NCBI RefSeq assembly: GCF_013359905.1
Contig: NZ_JABMCC010000118.1
Coordinates: 620,001-684,000, forward strand
DNA from: Paenibacillus taichungensis
Lineage (GTDB): Bacteria; Bacillota; Bacilli; Paenibacillales; Paenibacillaceae
Direction: 5' to 3'
DNA length: 64,000 nt
In this document: positions 33,679 to 43,076 of the stretch, in pieces
Position numbering within the stretch: position 1 is the stretch's first letter
Layout of the letters: each line of letters starts with the position of its first letter
The notes under the pieces: generated by a model
The model's input: the letters and a program-made list of their open reading frames with translations, nothing else
What the model was told of the DNA's origin: nothing
The model's database searches: none
Position numbers and translations under genes: made by a program

Positions 33679-34902
33679 TTACAGCTTCATCCGACGCATT
33701 AGCGGTACACCCACGCGATTCAAAAGCCGTTCAAGCAGCAGCCAGCACCAGCGTCTGCTCATTGGCAGATGGCGCTCATACACGGCAGAATACTCGAAAT
33801 CCGATACAGCGCCACGGTTGCGCTTGAACTGCGCAGCACCTGCACTCTCATGCAGCAGATGACCGTTCTCACGGGCCTGTCCAATCAAGCAAGCTGATAG
33901 CATGCGGTACAGCCCGATGGACTGGGGTAGCGCCGTATCGTAACCGAACAACGGCGTTGTCATCACCCCATTTCGACAGAAGTATCCCATAACCGCATCT
34001 ATACGCCCTTCCTTTCGCAGACCACACAACGTCAGTGCTCCAGAAGCTTTTGATGTGGCAATGAAATGTTCACTGAATTGCGGATTATCATAAGAGTATT
34101 TTTCGAGGTATAGCAGCCTATACAGCTCCGCGATTCGTGGAATATCTTCCTCCGTCAGATTCGCTCCGGAAACGAATTCATATTCGTGCTTTGTCAACAA
34201 TTCGTAATCCCGCTTCAGCAGCCAGCGCGACTTCGCATTGCCGAAATTTGGATCATTCGCCCGGTACAGATAGATTTGCCGGCTCGGAATTAGTTGACAG
34301 CCTGCTTCCGTCAGCTCTCCCGTCAGATCTGAGTGAAGCCCTGGACACAAGGAGCGAAATACGACGGCATACTCAGGATAACGTTCCCTTACTGCTGCGA
34401 GCAGACAAACCGCCTGCTCTCCTGACATGGCAGGATACAGGTTTGTTGATAACAGCCAGTTGTTGATATGTACAACTTTGTTTATTTGTGATTGCCGCAT
34501 TCCCCACCCCACCACACTGAGCAGCGCGAAAAGCCCTTTTTCCAGCAACGGTTTCCGAAGCAGCATCAACTCCTGCTTGGCATACCGTACATAATGTGTA
34601 TAAGGCGAACAAACGTAAGAATTTTCATACTCTGTATCATTTACCGTCAACGGAAGCACTAGATCGTCAATTCGAGCAATGAGTAAGGTTGTGTTTACAT
34701 TTATCATGAAGTCCTGTGTCCCTTGTAACATCATGGGTTCCAAATACGCTCTTGCATCTCTACCATCCTCGGTGTTAGGCCAGTCCATATCTTCGAGCGA
34801 ATTCCAATCATAGAAACGAACGCGACTATCGCGTCTTTCATTCTTCGCTGGATCTGTACGATCGCGGCTATCCGTCCTTTGTTCCATTACTGCATTCTTC
34901 AC
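33679..34902 (-). CDS. GNAT-like acyltransferase family protein
   Basis: Protein of about 407 residues without membrane segments. The C-terminal half (from about 190) has a GNAT/FemAB-like layout: RYPEYAVVFRSL, KRDYELLTKHEYEF, an EEDIPRIAELYRLLY helix, and late YRMLSACLIGQARENGHLLH with GAAQFKRNRGA. The N-terminal half is less typical. Related proteins are annotated as N-acetyltransferases of unknown substrate. I chose GTG 34902 because GGGGGAG lies 6 bases before it. TTG 34917 and ATG 34887 are alternatives. It is flanked by unrelated genes. Confidence 0.75.
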   Translation of the reverse strand: MKNAVMEQRTDSRDRTDPAKNERRDSRVRFYDWNSLEDMDWPNTEDGRDARAYLEPMMLQGTQDFMINVNTTLLIARIDDLVLPLTVNDTEYENSYVCSPYTHYVRYAKQELMLLRKPLLEKGLFALLSVVGWGMRQSQINKVVHINNWLLSTNLYPAMSGEQAVCLLAAVRERYPEYAVVFRSLCPGLHSDLTGELTEAGCQLIPSRQIYLYRANDPNFGNAKSRWLLKRDYELLTKHEYEFVSGANLTEEDIPRIAELYRLLYLEKYSYDNPQFSEHFIATSKASGALTLCGLRKEGRIDAVMGYFCRNGVMTTPLFGYDTALPQSIGLYRMLSACLIGQARENGHLLHESAGAAQFKRNRGAVSDFEYSAVYERHLPMSRRWCWLLLERLLNRVGVPLMRRMKL

Positions 34903-35035
34903 GTTCTGCTCCCCCAATTGCCCAAACTTCCTGCCATTAATTATTTTTTACAAATTCTTCTTCCTTCCATTATAGTGGGCCTGGATGAACACCCACAATT
35001 GTTTCATTGAAAACAGTCAGAGCGAACGGCCATCA

Positions 35036-35082
35036 AAAAACAAACAAGCCTGCCCCCACATCATGGTTGGAGACAGGCTAAA
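35036..35082 (-). terminator. Terminator after the membrane chemoreceptor
   Basis: AGCCTG pairs with CAGGCT, extended by partial CC/GG pairing, around 35051-35082. On the reverse strand TTGTTTGTTTTTTG follows. Confidence 0.75.
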
Positions 35083-35157
35083 TAGACTGAACTTCGAGTA
35101 TAAAATTGGAGTAATCAGGTGACTCCGATGCAGTAAGCTAGCTTCAGCCTAAGTATT

Positions 35158-36639
35158 TTACAGCGTACCCGTTGCAGAACCTACTTCGTTCTTATCCGAT
35201 ACCAACTCGTTCAGGTCCACAATCAGTTGCTCCAGTTCTCCGAAGCTGTCCACCATCTTCTGGGTCAGATTGCGCTGCTCCTCCATACTAGCAAGAATTT
35301 CTTCCGTAGCGGCACTCGATTGCTGAGTCACACTTGAAATTTCTGAAACCTCATTAACCACTTTGGTAGAGGAATCTCTCATCGTGGCTGAACTGCTCTC
35401 GATATCTGCGGCCTGATTCAATACTTGCTGAGAATTGCTGTTGATCGTACGGAAAACTTCTTCTGCCGTTTGCACACTGTCTTTTCCTGCTTCCAAAGCG
35501 AGTCGAATACGCCCAAATCGATCCGTCAACGCCTGTGTCTGTCCTCTCAAACGGGACAAAATAGCAGCAATATCACTGGCCGACTGGCCGGAGTGCTCTG
35601 CCAGCTTGCGAACTTCCTCCGACACGACTGCAAAGCCGCGTCCATGTTCTCCTGCACGGGCTGCTTCAATCGCTGCATTAAGCGCAAGCAGATTTGTCTG
35701 ATTTGCAATATCTGAAATACTGTTCAGCATTAGCGACATGGACTCACTTTCCTCGTTAAACTTACTCATATCATCGGCTGTGGTATTAATCGTTTCATAC
35801 AGCTCCTGCATCTGAACATTCAGTTGATCCATTTGTGTGCTGCCTGTTTCTGTACTGGTTGCCATGCTGGCTGACAGTTCTTTCATCTGAAGTGAGTAGG
35901 AAGCAACATCGCGAATATGCTGATCCGACAAGGACAAGGACTCTGAAATTTCTGCTACACTAGTAGCCTGGAATTCAACGCCTTTGGCCACTTCACTGAA
36001 TCCCAGCGTTACTTCATGGGTAATGGAGCCAGTGTCGGTTACTTTTTGCTTCAGTTGTTCCGTATAACGAGATAGGCCATCTACAGATTCTTTGACCCTT
36101 ACAAGCATTGTTTCCACTCTCATTTTGGAATGCTCCACCTCTTGCCACCTGGCCTCGCTATCCCAAAAGAGTCTTTGATTCAACTGGGAAACCATCATCA
36201 GAATGGCTCCAGTAAGTGCAAACAACCCTACATCAACAATATAGCCAATAAACTCCTCGGAGCTCTTTGTCTCCACCAGAACAACCTGAAGAATACTAAT
36301 AACAAGCAGCACGAGAAATCCGGTTGTGAACAGTTTCTTGTCAGGATAGAGCAATAACACTGAAGTGATAACCAGACTTAAAGTGATGTTAACACTTCCC
36401 CAGCCTGCGTAGACGCCACAGATTGTAATCAGGAGTGTACAAAGCCACGGGATCACATGAATATACTTCTTTTTGATATTGGCGTACGTTACCCAACCGG
36501 TGAATAAAATAGCTACCCCACTCGAAACAAGCAGCTTGGGTTCCAGAAAGGCCATACCAAAACCGATGGCAACAATAACCCACAGGATGATACAGATTAG
36601 CTTGTTCCTTTTCCAGATGATTTCATCATAACGATTCAT
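35158..36639 (-). CDS. Methyl-accepting chemotaxis protein with multi-helix membrane sensor
   Basis: Transmembrane chemoreceptor of 493 residues. The first 165 residues hold about six membrane helices (LICIILWVIVAIGFGMAFL, LLVSSGVAILFTGWV and so on) with almost no extracellular domain. It probably senses a membrane or energy state. No HAMP is evident. The signalling domain (about 210-485) has the hairpin tip IANQTNLLALNAAIEAARAG and the flanking KLAEHSGQSASDIAAIL. ATG 36639 follows GGACGGG. It is monocistronic. This is a different receptor class from the soluble one at 20226-21056. Confidence 0.93.
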   Translation of the reverse strand: MNRYDEIIWKRNKLICIILWVIVAIGFGMAFLEPKLLVSSGVAILFTGWVTYANIKKKYIHVIPWLCTLLITICGVYAGWGSVNITLSLVITSVLLLYPDKKLFTTGFLVLLVISILQVVLVETKSSEEFIGYIVDVGLFALTGAILMMVSQLNQRLFWDSEARWQEVEHSKMRVETMLVRVKESVDGLSRYTEQLKQKVTDTGSITHEVTLGFSEVAKGVEFQATSVAEISESLSLSDQHIRDVASYSLQMKELSASMATSTETGSTQMDQLNVQMQELYETINTTADDMSKFNEESESMSLMLNSISDIANQTNLLALNAAIEAARAGEHGRGFAVVSEEVRKLAEHSGQSASDIAAILSRLRGQTQALTDRFGRIRLALEAGKDSVQTAEEVFRTINSNSQQVLNQAADIESSSATMRDSSTKVVNEVSEISSVTQQSSAATEEILASMEEQRNLTQKMVDSFGELEQLIVDLNELVSDKNEVGSATGTL

Positions 36640-36885
36640 GAATTTCCCGTCCTTTTTATCAATTAAATACGCTGGTGAAACATTTCTGTACTATCTTTTA
36701 TCAGTCTATGGTCCTTGCTTATGAATAAATCGCAAAATCCTAGGGCTTTGTTATAGTACATTAGGTCTTCATAAACATGAAAACACACTTACTATATATC
36801 GGAATTTTATTATAAATTTTTAATATATGAAGGGATATAATATGTACTTATATTTCAGAAATTTTATTTGGTTTTCTCCATAGTA

Positions 36886-36915
36886 AAAGCCCGTATCAGG
36901 GATACGGGCTTTTTC
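36886..36915. terminator. Strong hairpin terminator after pectate lyase
   Basis: AAAGCCCGTATC pairs with GATACGGGCTTT around AGG, with T runs on both strands. It closes the reverse-strand pectate lyase gene. Confidence 0.9.
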
Positions 36916-36938
36916 ATGTTAAGGGGGTCAGCTACCTT

Positions 36939-37982
36939 TTATTTCCCGAACACAAGTGTGGTGTTAGACGAACCTGCATACTTGGTGACAAACTCGCGAG
37001 CATAACTGGCTGTCTGCACTTCATAGCTGTAGTTGGTACTTGGTCTCCAACTTGTTTGGGGAGAGGATGGGCTGCTCAACGCAGGTGTACTGCCTGTATC
37101 CGTAAATTCTCCGTTTCCTTTATCATCCAGAATGCCGCCTTTTTCAGCGCCTGCACCGAAATAATTGTTTTCAGAATATATGCGTGCTTTCTCGCCAATC
37201 GTAATGGCCTGGTTAAAATTGTTGGCGTAATTGTTTTTGATATGGAAATAACCGTATCTCATGAGACCAGGACCACGTACATACAGGTTTTCAAAATAGT
37301 TATTTGCCATCGTTACATGAGGTACACCATTATAGCTGCTGTTGCCATCATTCGGATATCCAAGAATAATTCCGTATTTGTGGTTTGCAAATTTGGAATT
37401 GCTGATCGTAATATAATCTGCGCGATCCCCAATGTACAGGAGCTTGTCCAGATCACTTCCGCTCGAGCTGTAGCTATGGCCGGAGAACGTCACGTGATCA
37501 ATCCAGTAGTTGGAGCCTGAAGTAATATACATCTGGATATCGTCGTTAGCATTAATATTGGAAGCGTGTTCAAAAGTCAGATTCTGAAAAATGACATTGC
37601 TTGAGCTGGACGTCGATCTGAAATGAATGTTCGTCAGTGTGTGTTTATCAAAGGAGCCTACCAACGTTTTGTTCGATCCAAATTCGACTTTCTGCAACGT
37701 AGAGGAAGAAATATTTTGTTCAATGACCAGTATTTTAGCTGTTGTGCCTGCCATATGTGTTCGCAGATCGTTCAGATTGCTGATGTAGATGACCTGACCG
37801 TTCTTACCACCTGTCGTGGCTGATTTGGATACACCACTCTCATTTTTGGCGTTACCGGCAAAACCCGTTAAACCATTCGTGCCTGTGTTGGGATAACTGG
37901 CCGCACCATATGTAGCGGGTGCCGTGGAGACCGTCAACAATAACAGTGTTACAGCGAGTAAAAGAATCGAAAATTTCTTCAA
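36939..37982 (-). CDS. pel: Secreted pectate lyase (PL1)
   Basis: Extracellular Ca2+-dependent lyase of 347 residues that cleaves polygalacturonate by beta-elimination. The signal peptide (MKKFSILLLAVTLLLLTVST..., about 1-27) leads to a parallel beta-helix. The PL1 signature YWIDHVTFSGH is near residue 155, and LYVRGPGLMRYGYFH near 235 supplies the catalytic and substrate Arg residues. NNYFGAGAEKGGI lies toward the end. Its length and motifs are normal. A terminator at 36886 shows it is monocistronic. No carbon-repression site was identified upstream. Confidence 0.94.
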   Translation of the reverse strand: MKKFSILLLAVTLLLLTVSTAPATYGAASYPNTGTNGLTGFAGNAKNESGVSKSATTGGKNGQVIYISNLNDLRTHMAGTTAKILVIEQNISSSTLQKVEFGSNKTLVGSFDKHTLTNIHFRSTSSSSNVIFQNLTFEHASNINANDDIQMYITSGSNYWIDHVTFSGHSYSSSGSDLDKLLYIGDRADYITISNSKFANHKYGIILGYPNDGNSSYNGVPHVTMANNYFENLYVRGPGLMRYGYFHIKNNYANNFNQAITIGEKARIYSENNYFGAGAEKGGILDDKGNGEFTDTGSTPALSSPSSPQTSWRPSTNYSYEVQTASYAREFVTKYAGSSNTTLVFGK

Positions 37983-38127
37983 AATTTCACCATCCTTTAT
38001 AATTTTATCCTGAAAGACAAGTTGATTATATCGTGTAACATCAGATGTGACAATACAAAAATTGCAATTTAACCAATATTTTTATTTTTTTGCAACAGCA
38101 GTCCCCGTATAAGAAAAATGAAAAGAC

Positions 38128-38164
38128 GACACAAAGTCATCTACAAAAACCATGACTTTGTATC
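38128..38164 (-). terminator. Terminator of the sigma/anti-sigma operon
   Basis: GACACAAAGTCAT (38128-38140) pairs with ATGACTTTGTATC (38152-38164) with one mismatch. On the reverse strand GTCTTTTCATTTTTC follows. Confidence 0.75.
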
Positions 38165-38179
38165 GCCTTCTTCTAAATC

Positions 38180-39322
38180 CTATTTGATTTTCAGTTCCAG
38201 CTTATGTTTCTCCGCTTCCTGCAAGTCATCGTAAACTTTGCCGGGTTCAGTTGGTATTTTCAATACAAGCGATTGAGGATCGTCCAGCATATTGCTGCTG
38301 TAGTATAAAATCATCCCGTCTTCTGTTTCGCTACCTCGATACATTAGAAGCTTGGTCTGCTTACCATTCTTGGTTATAGAAACAATCTCGTAAGGATGTA
38401 CTGATTCACTTATAGATTGTTTGGTTTGGAAATCAAACTTTTTATTAGGTTCATAGACAAGTTTGGCTTGTATAACAAGTGGAGAAATCTCGACTTGAGA
38501 TAACATCACCTCATGGCCGTCAATCGTAAATAACTGATTAAGTTTTATAATTTCCGTCTTGGGAACCGAAAATTTGGGGTCTAAGTCAAAAGAAATCTTC
38601 ATCAGTTCTGAATATCGCATTTCGGGTCGCTTTGTCCCTGTTTTTGGGTCTGCTAGCTTCCCCGGATCGAGGGAGACGATTTGAAAGTCGAGCATTAACT
38701 TTTCAGGAAATGCATCAGTTCGATTGAGGTTAATCGCAGTTCGACCGTATATGATATGGTTCCCTTTGGGTACTCGGACTCCCCCCGCATTACTATCATC
38801 AAATTTATGATTGGTCAGCATGTCAGTTACCCTGGAACGGTTCACCGAATATATCTCCTGGGAAGCATCCGTCTGGGCTGTGTACAATATGATCATCTTG
38901 TTTTCATCCGCCATCACTGCATTGACGGTTAACTGATATATTCCTGATTTCACAGAACGATCCACGAGCTGCACATAACCATTGTTAATTGCGGATGCAA
39001 TCGTATTTCCATCTACATTCTTTTCAGCCAACTCCCGAAAAGGTTCAAGTACTCCCCAATACTGTGTAGGTGCGCTATAGGTTGCCTGTTGTGGTGTGGA
39101 ACTGCCAAGCGGACCCAGCAGCAGCCAACCTGCTGCCAAAGCGGTTACAAGCATCGCAGTAATCCACTTTAATTGCACATGACCTGTCATTCGCCGAGTT
39201 CTTGCCTTTGCCAGACCTCGCTGAATGGCAAACGCCGTGTCCGCCGGATTCAATTGCTGTCTCTCCAGCTTAACCTGGGAAGCATCTGCGAAAAGTGCCT
39301 GTTCCTCCGGACTAGTTGTCAT
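38180..39322 (-). CDS. Membrane anti-sigma factor (DUF4179-like)
   Basis: Single-pass membrane protein of 380 residues. A cytoplasmic N-terminal part (about 1-50) precedes one membrane helix (WITAMLVTALAAGWLLLGPL). The rest is an extracytoplasmic domain rich in beta strands, with DUF4179-like features. It overlaps the ECF sigma gene by 11 bp and so is translationally coupled. It most likely holds that sigma factor inactive until an envelope signal arrives. The signal is unknown. Confidence 0.85.
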   Translation of the reverse strand: MTTSPEEQALFADASQVKLERQQLNPADTAFAIQRGLAKARTRRMTGHVQLKWITAMLVTALAAGWLLLGPLGSSTPQQATYSAPTQYWGVLEPFRELAEKNVDGNTIASAINNGYVQLVDRSVKSGIYQLTVNAVMADENKMIILYTAQTDASQEIYSVNRSRVTDMLTNHKFDDSNAGGVRVPKGNHIIYGRTAINLNRTDAFPEKLMLDFQIVSLDPGKLADPKTGTKRPEMRYSELMKISFDLDPKFSVPKTEIIKLNQLFTIDGHEVMLSQVEISPLVIQAKLVYEPNKKFDFQTKQSISESVHPYEIVSITKNGKQTKLLMYRGSETEDGMILYYSSNMLDDPQSLVLKIPTEPGKVYDDLQEAEKHKLELKIK

Positions 39323-39860
39323 GCCAATCCCCCCTGTTCTTCATCTGTTTCCGTAACAGTTCCAACCCTTTATGCTGCCAGGTCTTGATGGTGCCCTCCG
39401 GTTTGCCAAGAATGGAGGCAATCTCAATTGACGTCATGTCGTTATAGTATTTCAGCAGTAATACATGGCGGTATTTAGGTTTGATTTTCTCAAGCATGGA
39501 CCACATCGCAAGTCTGTTGTCACTGCATCCTGCAATGGCAGAATCGGATATCGCCTCCTCCAACCCTTCGCTCGGCAGAGGTGTGGCCCGTTTGCGACGC
39601 CTTTGTTCATCAATGCACACATAGATCAGAATACGAATAATCCACGATTTGAACGCCTTCTCATTTTTCAGAGAGCGACGCTTGATCCAGGCCCGGCATG
39701 TCATCTCCTGTACCGCTTCGAGCGCATCATGACGATTACGCAGGTAACTGTAGGCTATGGAGATCAGCATGTCCTGATGTTCCATGATGGATTGGACAAA
39801 TGCCGTCTCGTCTTCGCTCTGTACAAACAGCATCTTTTTCATCTCGGCTTTGGTTTCCAC
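39312..39860 (-). CDS. ECF-type RNA polymerase sigma factor
   Basis: Sigma-70 family member of 182 residues with region 2 (about 25-90; IAYSYLRNRHDALEAVQEMT, SWIIRILIYVCIDEQRR) and region 4 (about 120-175; LLLKYYNDMTSIEIASILGK). Region 3 is absent, as expected for ECF factors. The start GTG 39860 is chosen because GAGGAGG stands about 10 bases upstream; the frame is open to 39914 and ATG 39842 is possible. It is paired with the anti-sigma gene at 38180. Self-activation of the operon is typical but was not demonstrated here. Confidence 0.92.
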   Translation of the reverse strand: METKAEMKKMLFVQSEDETAFVQSIMEHQDMLISIAYSYLRNRHDALEAVQEMTCRAWIKRRSLKNEKAFKSWIIRILIYVCIDEQRRRKRATPLPSEGLEEAISDSAIAGCSDNRLAMWSMLEKIKPKYRHVLLLKYYNDMTSIEIASILGKPEGTIKTWQHKGLELLRKQMKNRGDWHDN

Positions 39861-39998
39861 CCCGCAATCCCCTCCTCCTCTCTTTCTATGGTTTAAGACG
39901 GATGAACAAGCCAAACCGTTTTTTATTTATTTTCCATCACAAAAAAGCCCCGCCTAATCCTGAGGAGGAAGCTCTTGTATTGATTTCCGCATCATTAT

Positions 39999-40325
39999 TT
40001 AAAGATCAAACCAGTCCAGCTCATTATCATCCTGATTCGTAGCCGCTCCCATCTGTTTCAGCCAGTTTGCCGCGAATTCACCTCCTACATGAAACAGACA
40101 ATAGATGTATAACTCTCCCTCTACAATCTCATCCATTCCCGATGCCACTTCAATCGAGACTTGTAGAGCTTCAGGCCAGGATGAACCCTCCTGAATTAAC
40201 GCAAACCCATCTTCATAATGCTCCAGCTTATACAAGTCAGAGAAAGTTAAGGAATCCGCCAGTCGCTTCACAATCCGAGGTAAAATGACAGGATTTGTTG
40301 TTCTGATGCCATATTCCCAGCCCAC
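39999..40325 (-). CDS. Small hypothetical protein
   Basis: I do not recognise a family. The protein has 108 residues, is acidic, and has no membrane helix or signal. It alternates helix and strand, with SLTFSDLYKLEHYEDGFALI, GELYIYCLFHVGGEF, and an acidic end DNELDWFDL. GTG 40325 is 6 bases after AAAGGAGG; the nearby ATG is in another frame. It follows the SMI1-family gene by 35 bp, so it belongs to the same small operon and may have a related role, which is inference. Confidence 0.7.
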   Translation of the reverse strand: MGWEYGIRTTNPVILPRIVKRLADSLTFSDLYKLEHYEDGFALIQEGSSWPEALQVSIEVASGMDEIVEGELYIYCLFHVGGEFAANWLKQMGAATNQDDNELDWFDL

Positions 40326-40360
40326 ATGGTACCTCCTTTAATCTAAAAGTTAGCTAAAGG

Positions 40361-40987
40361 CTACCACTCTTGCTCATTCAATTCATTGATCGAGCGGTCC
40401 AGCCACAATTCATACCAGTCGAGAAAACCCAGCCGCTCCGTGTTGCCCATATAATGATCTGGATAAATTCCATTACTGTTCGCTCGATCATCGGTCCAGA
40501 TCTCTCCGAAGGACAATCCCTTGACAATCAGATTGAGCGACACGCCACATCCAAAATCGCTGATTCGCAGCATCCCTGCCGACCATTTTGGATCATAATA
40601 CTCATGTTCAAGCGCTGCCCACTCGTCCTCTTCTTTGCTGTCGTCGTACCAGTCCACATCCCAATTCCAGGATTCCACATGTGGAAAAGGCTCAGAAATT
40701 GCATTCAACTCATCATCATAATCCATCACCAAATATATGCCGTTCTCCGGCTTTTCCAGCCCATAATAAGGACCTGCCCCACCACTTCCAATCACAAGCA
40801 AAAAAGCTTGATACTCTTCGGGCAGCTCTATCTTCCATTTCTGTTCAAAAGCTTTAATTTTGTCCAATGTCCATACCGGAGCCATCTCATATTGATGATT
40901 CTCTGCCCCAAACAGATTCCGCTTCGGGTCCAGAGTCTGGAGTTTGTTCAACTTCCCCTGTATGCGTTCCAACTGTACCTTGTACAT
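40361..40987 (-). CDS. SMI1/KNR4 (SUKH) family protein
   Basis: Soluble protein of 208 residues with the clearest SUKH signature in the window: FEQKWKIELPEEYQAFLLVI, then GGAGPYYGLEKP. Late segments are MLRISDFGCGVSLNLIVKG and GEIWTDDRANSNG. Bacterial members with this G-C-G-x-x-x-x-L pattern are often immunity proteins or general protein-binding modules. ATG 40987 follows AAGGAGG. It lies between two other small genes on the same strand. Confidence 0.9.
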   Translation of the reverse strand: MYKVQLERIQGKLNKLQTLDPKRNLFGAENHQYEMAPVWTLDKIKAFEQKWKIELPEEYQAFLLVIGSGGAGPYYGLEKPENGIYLVMDYDDELNAISEPFPHVESWNWDVDWYDDSKEEDEWAALEHEYYDPKWSAGMLRISDFGCGVSLNLIVKGLSFGEIWTDDRANSNGIYPDHYMGNTERLGFLDWYELWLDRSINELNEQEW

Positions 40988-41025
40988 GTATGTAAGCCTC
41001 CTTCCATCACGTTGTACCTATAACG

Positions 41026-41475
41026 TCAGATTCGAATCAAGTCATTCAAACTATTTTCGCTTTGCAGACTGGGTTTGATGGTAATCGAAATTTGGTTGTC
41101 TTTCTTCGTTACCGCACATGCATAATTTCCGGGCTTCATCTGGAGCAACACACCACCGCAAGACTCATCGGGTTCTAGCTCGCCCCCAGTGACATCCTCC
41201 GCCGCCCCCAGATACACGTTACCGGAAGGGACACGTAGATGGTATACCTGTGCATTCTCCAGTTCCTTCCCCGCATCATCCAGACTCCATGTCACCTCAT
41301 ACTGTCCATCTTCACCCAGATTCAGAAACAAACAGTTGCCTGCATTTACCTCAATCAGTTCATCTTCCGCAATAGACCACCAGTCCGGTGTATCTTCAAC
41401 ACGATGTTTTAGCGCCGCCAGATCATACAGGCACAATGCTGCCGTATCCGTGAAGAACTGAAACTTCCCATTCAT
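41026..41475 (-). CDS. Conserved hypothetical protein
   Basis: Protein of 149 residues, acidic, with no membrane segment. It starts MNGKFQFFTDTAALCLYDLA. It continues with strands that suggest an all-beta fold (EVNAGNCLFLNLGEDGQYEV, GNYACAVTKKDNQISITI). It somewhat resembles DUF6386-type proteins, but I am not sure. ATG 41475 follows GGAGAGATG. It is the first gene of a three-gene reverse-strand cluster with the SUKH protein and the 108-residue protein. Confidence 0.72.
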   Translation of the reverse strand: MNGKFQFFTDTAALCLYDLAALKHRVEDTPDWWSIAEDELIEVNAGNCLFLNLGEDGQYEVTWSLDDAGKELENAQVYHLRVPSGNVYLGAAEDVTGGELEPDESCGGVLLQMKPGNYACAVTKKDNQISITIKPSLQSENSLNDLIRI

Positions 41476-41510
41476 TCTTCATCTCTCCTTTCTAATTCAA
41501 AATAAACACC

Positions 41511-41541
41511 TTGACCCTAGGTCAGACCTAAGGTTTATAGT
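41511..41541 (+). promoter_or_regulatory. MerR-type promoter with 19-bp spacer and dyad operator
   Basis: The -35 is TTGACC (41511-41516), the -10 is TATAGT (41536-41541), and the spacer is 19 bp, the elongated spacing typical of MerR-activated promoters. The spacer region carries the dyad ACCCTAGGT-CAG-ACCTAAGGT with one mismatch between arms. It drives the MerR gene itself, so the operon is likely autoactivated. Confidence 0.88.
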
Positions 41542-41577
41542 GGAACTATTCCATTCAAGCAGACAGGAGCCAGCATA

Positions 41578-42390
41578 ATGAACAAATACATTACGATTAG
41601 CGAATTATCCAAATTAATGCATGTTTCAATCCATCAAATTCGATACTTTGAGGAAAAAGAAATACTTTTCCCGGCATATGTGGATACCAACCACTACCGT
41701 ATGTATGGAATGGATGAGATCTACCAGCTTTCTCACATTCTTTTATTGCGCAAGTTGAATGTCCCTGTTCAGCAAATCAAAGAGTGCATGCTCTCCTATT
41801 CCGCAGATGACTATAACCGATTATTAACCGATTCACTTCAAGCTGTACAATCACAGATTGATTCGTTAATGCATATGGAACAATTCATTCAAGGCATATT
41901 GCAGGAACAGCAGGAATGGATCAGCCAATCACAGCAGGATCAGTGTATACCCATATATGAGATAAAGGAAATTCCTGTTCGGCATTTCACCACTTGGATC
42001 ACCATCCAACCAAACGAATCTTTGCATGCCCGTGCACTTTATCAGCATCGTACGGATCAACCTGCATTGTTTGAAATTGATTTACACTACTTGTATACCT
42101 TAGGCCAGGTTGCAGTCTGTGTTCCGTCTTCTAATTCTATCAGCGATTCTTTTGTTGAAAAAGGGTTGTATCTAACCAGATCATTCACAGTGACATCCGA
42201 AGAAAATATTGCCCAGGAAATTCATCACCTTAAGGAATATGCATTTCAAGCCACTTACGTGCTGGTAGACCCTATAATTTTGATTGAAAAGTCCTATCTT
42301 TCCATGTTAGGAACTGATCAATTACACTATGAGATTCAGGCCAGAATTGAGGTCACTCCTTCTAAAGTGAAAGAAAGGAACCCATTATGA
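41578..42390 (+). CDS. MerR-family regulator with effector-binding-like domain
   Basis: Transcription factor of 270 residues. The HTH (ITISELSKLMHVSIHQIRYF) and wing (HYRMYGMDEIYQLSHILLLR) occupy about 1-75. A coiled coil follows, then a C-terminal region (about 125-265) with EIKEIPVRHFTTWITIQ, similar in placement to the BmrR/GyrI-like effector-binding domain. It therefore probably senses a small molecule. ATG 41578 follows AGGAG. It is the first gene of a three-gene operon whose next members overlap it and each other. Confidence 0.9.
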   Translation: MNKYITISELSKLMHVSIHQIRYFEEKEILFPAYVDTNHYRMYGMDEIYQLSHILLLRKLNVPVQQIKECMLSYSADDYNRLLTDSLQAVQSQIDSLMHMEQFIQGILQEQQEWISQSQQDQCIPIYEIKEIPVRHFTTWITIQPNESLHARALYQHRTDQPALFEIDLHYLYTLGQVAVCVPSSNSISDSFVEKGLYLTRSFTVTSEENIAQEIHHLKEYAFQATYVLVDPIILIEKSYLSMLGTDQLHYEIQARIEVTPSKVKERNPL

Positions 42391-43076
42391 ACCTCACGAA
42401 TCCAATTCAAATTGTGGACTATGATGATCAAAGTCAACATCAACTGGCTGTCCGAAAGTTAATAGTCCATTCTTTTGCAACCAAGTTTGAGGCTCTTGTT
42501 CGGCTCGCCCCAACGGAAATAGTTGACTTGCTTGGCGCTATATGGGTTGAGCAGGGAAACTCACCCTCCGGTAGGCAGTTCATTGCTATGGATGGAAACC
42601 AGGTTGTCGGGGTTCTATCCCTGAAATGGTGCCTCAAAAACCCCCTACAGATAAAAAAGGATATCCATCACATTCCACTCCGTAAGCTTTGCAAGCAATA
42701 TGGACTACGCAATGTCTGCATGTTTATGGTCGGAATGATTGCCCTGGAATATAAGCCAAGACCACACGAATGTTATATTGAGCATTTGGCTGTAGCTTCA
42801 AGTCACCGAAAGCGTGGGATTGCCAGACAGTTGCTAATTACAGCTCAGCAGTTTGCAAACCAACATCTCCATTGTAAATATATATCTTTGCACGTATCCA
42901 GCAGCAACACACAAGCCATTCGTCTTTACCAACAATTGAACTTCAGAGTGGAATCATCACACAACAGCATTTCCCGAAAATTCCTGTTCCGTGAACCTGA
43001 ATGGATTTTCATGATGATCCCTATCTCTAACATACAGGAGGCATTTCAGTGTTTAAACAACAACCCCCTAGACTAA
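42387..43076 (+). CDS. GNAT N-acetyltransferase
   Basis: Acetyl-CoA-dependent acetyltransferase of 229 residues. The core motif is CYIEHLAVASSHRKRGIARQ (R-K-R-G-I-A is the pyrophosphate-binding loop), followed by LHVSSSNTQAIRLYQQLNFR. The substrate is unknown; position behind a MerR sensor and ahead of a hydrolase suggests modification of the sensed small molecule. Its ATG overlaps the MerR stop by 4 bp (ATGA). A less typical N-terminal extension of about 80 residues precedes the core. Confidence 0.88.
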   Translation: MNLTNPIQIVDYDDQSQHQLAVRKLIVHSFATKFEALVRLAPTEIVDLLGAIWVEQGNSPSGRQFIAMDGNQVVGVLSLKWCLKNPLQIKKDIHHIPLRKLCKQYGLRNVCMFMVGMIALEYKPRPHECYIEHLAVASSHRKRGIARQLLITAQQFANQHLHCKYISLHVSSSNTQAIRLYQQLNFRVESSHNSISRKFLFREPEWIFMMIPISNIQEAFQCLNNNPLD

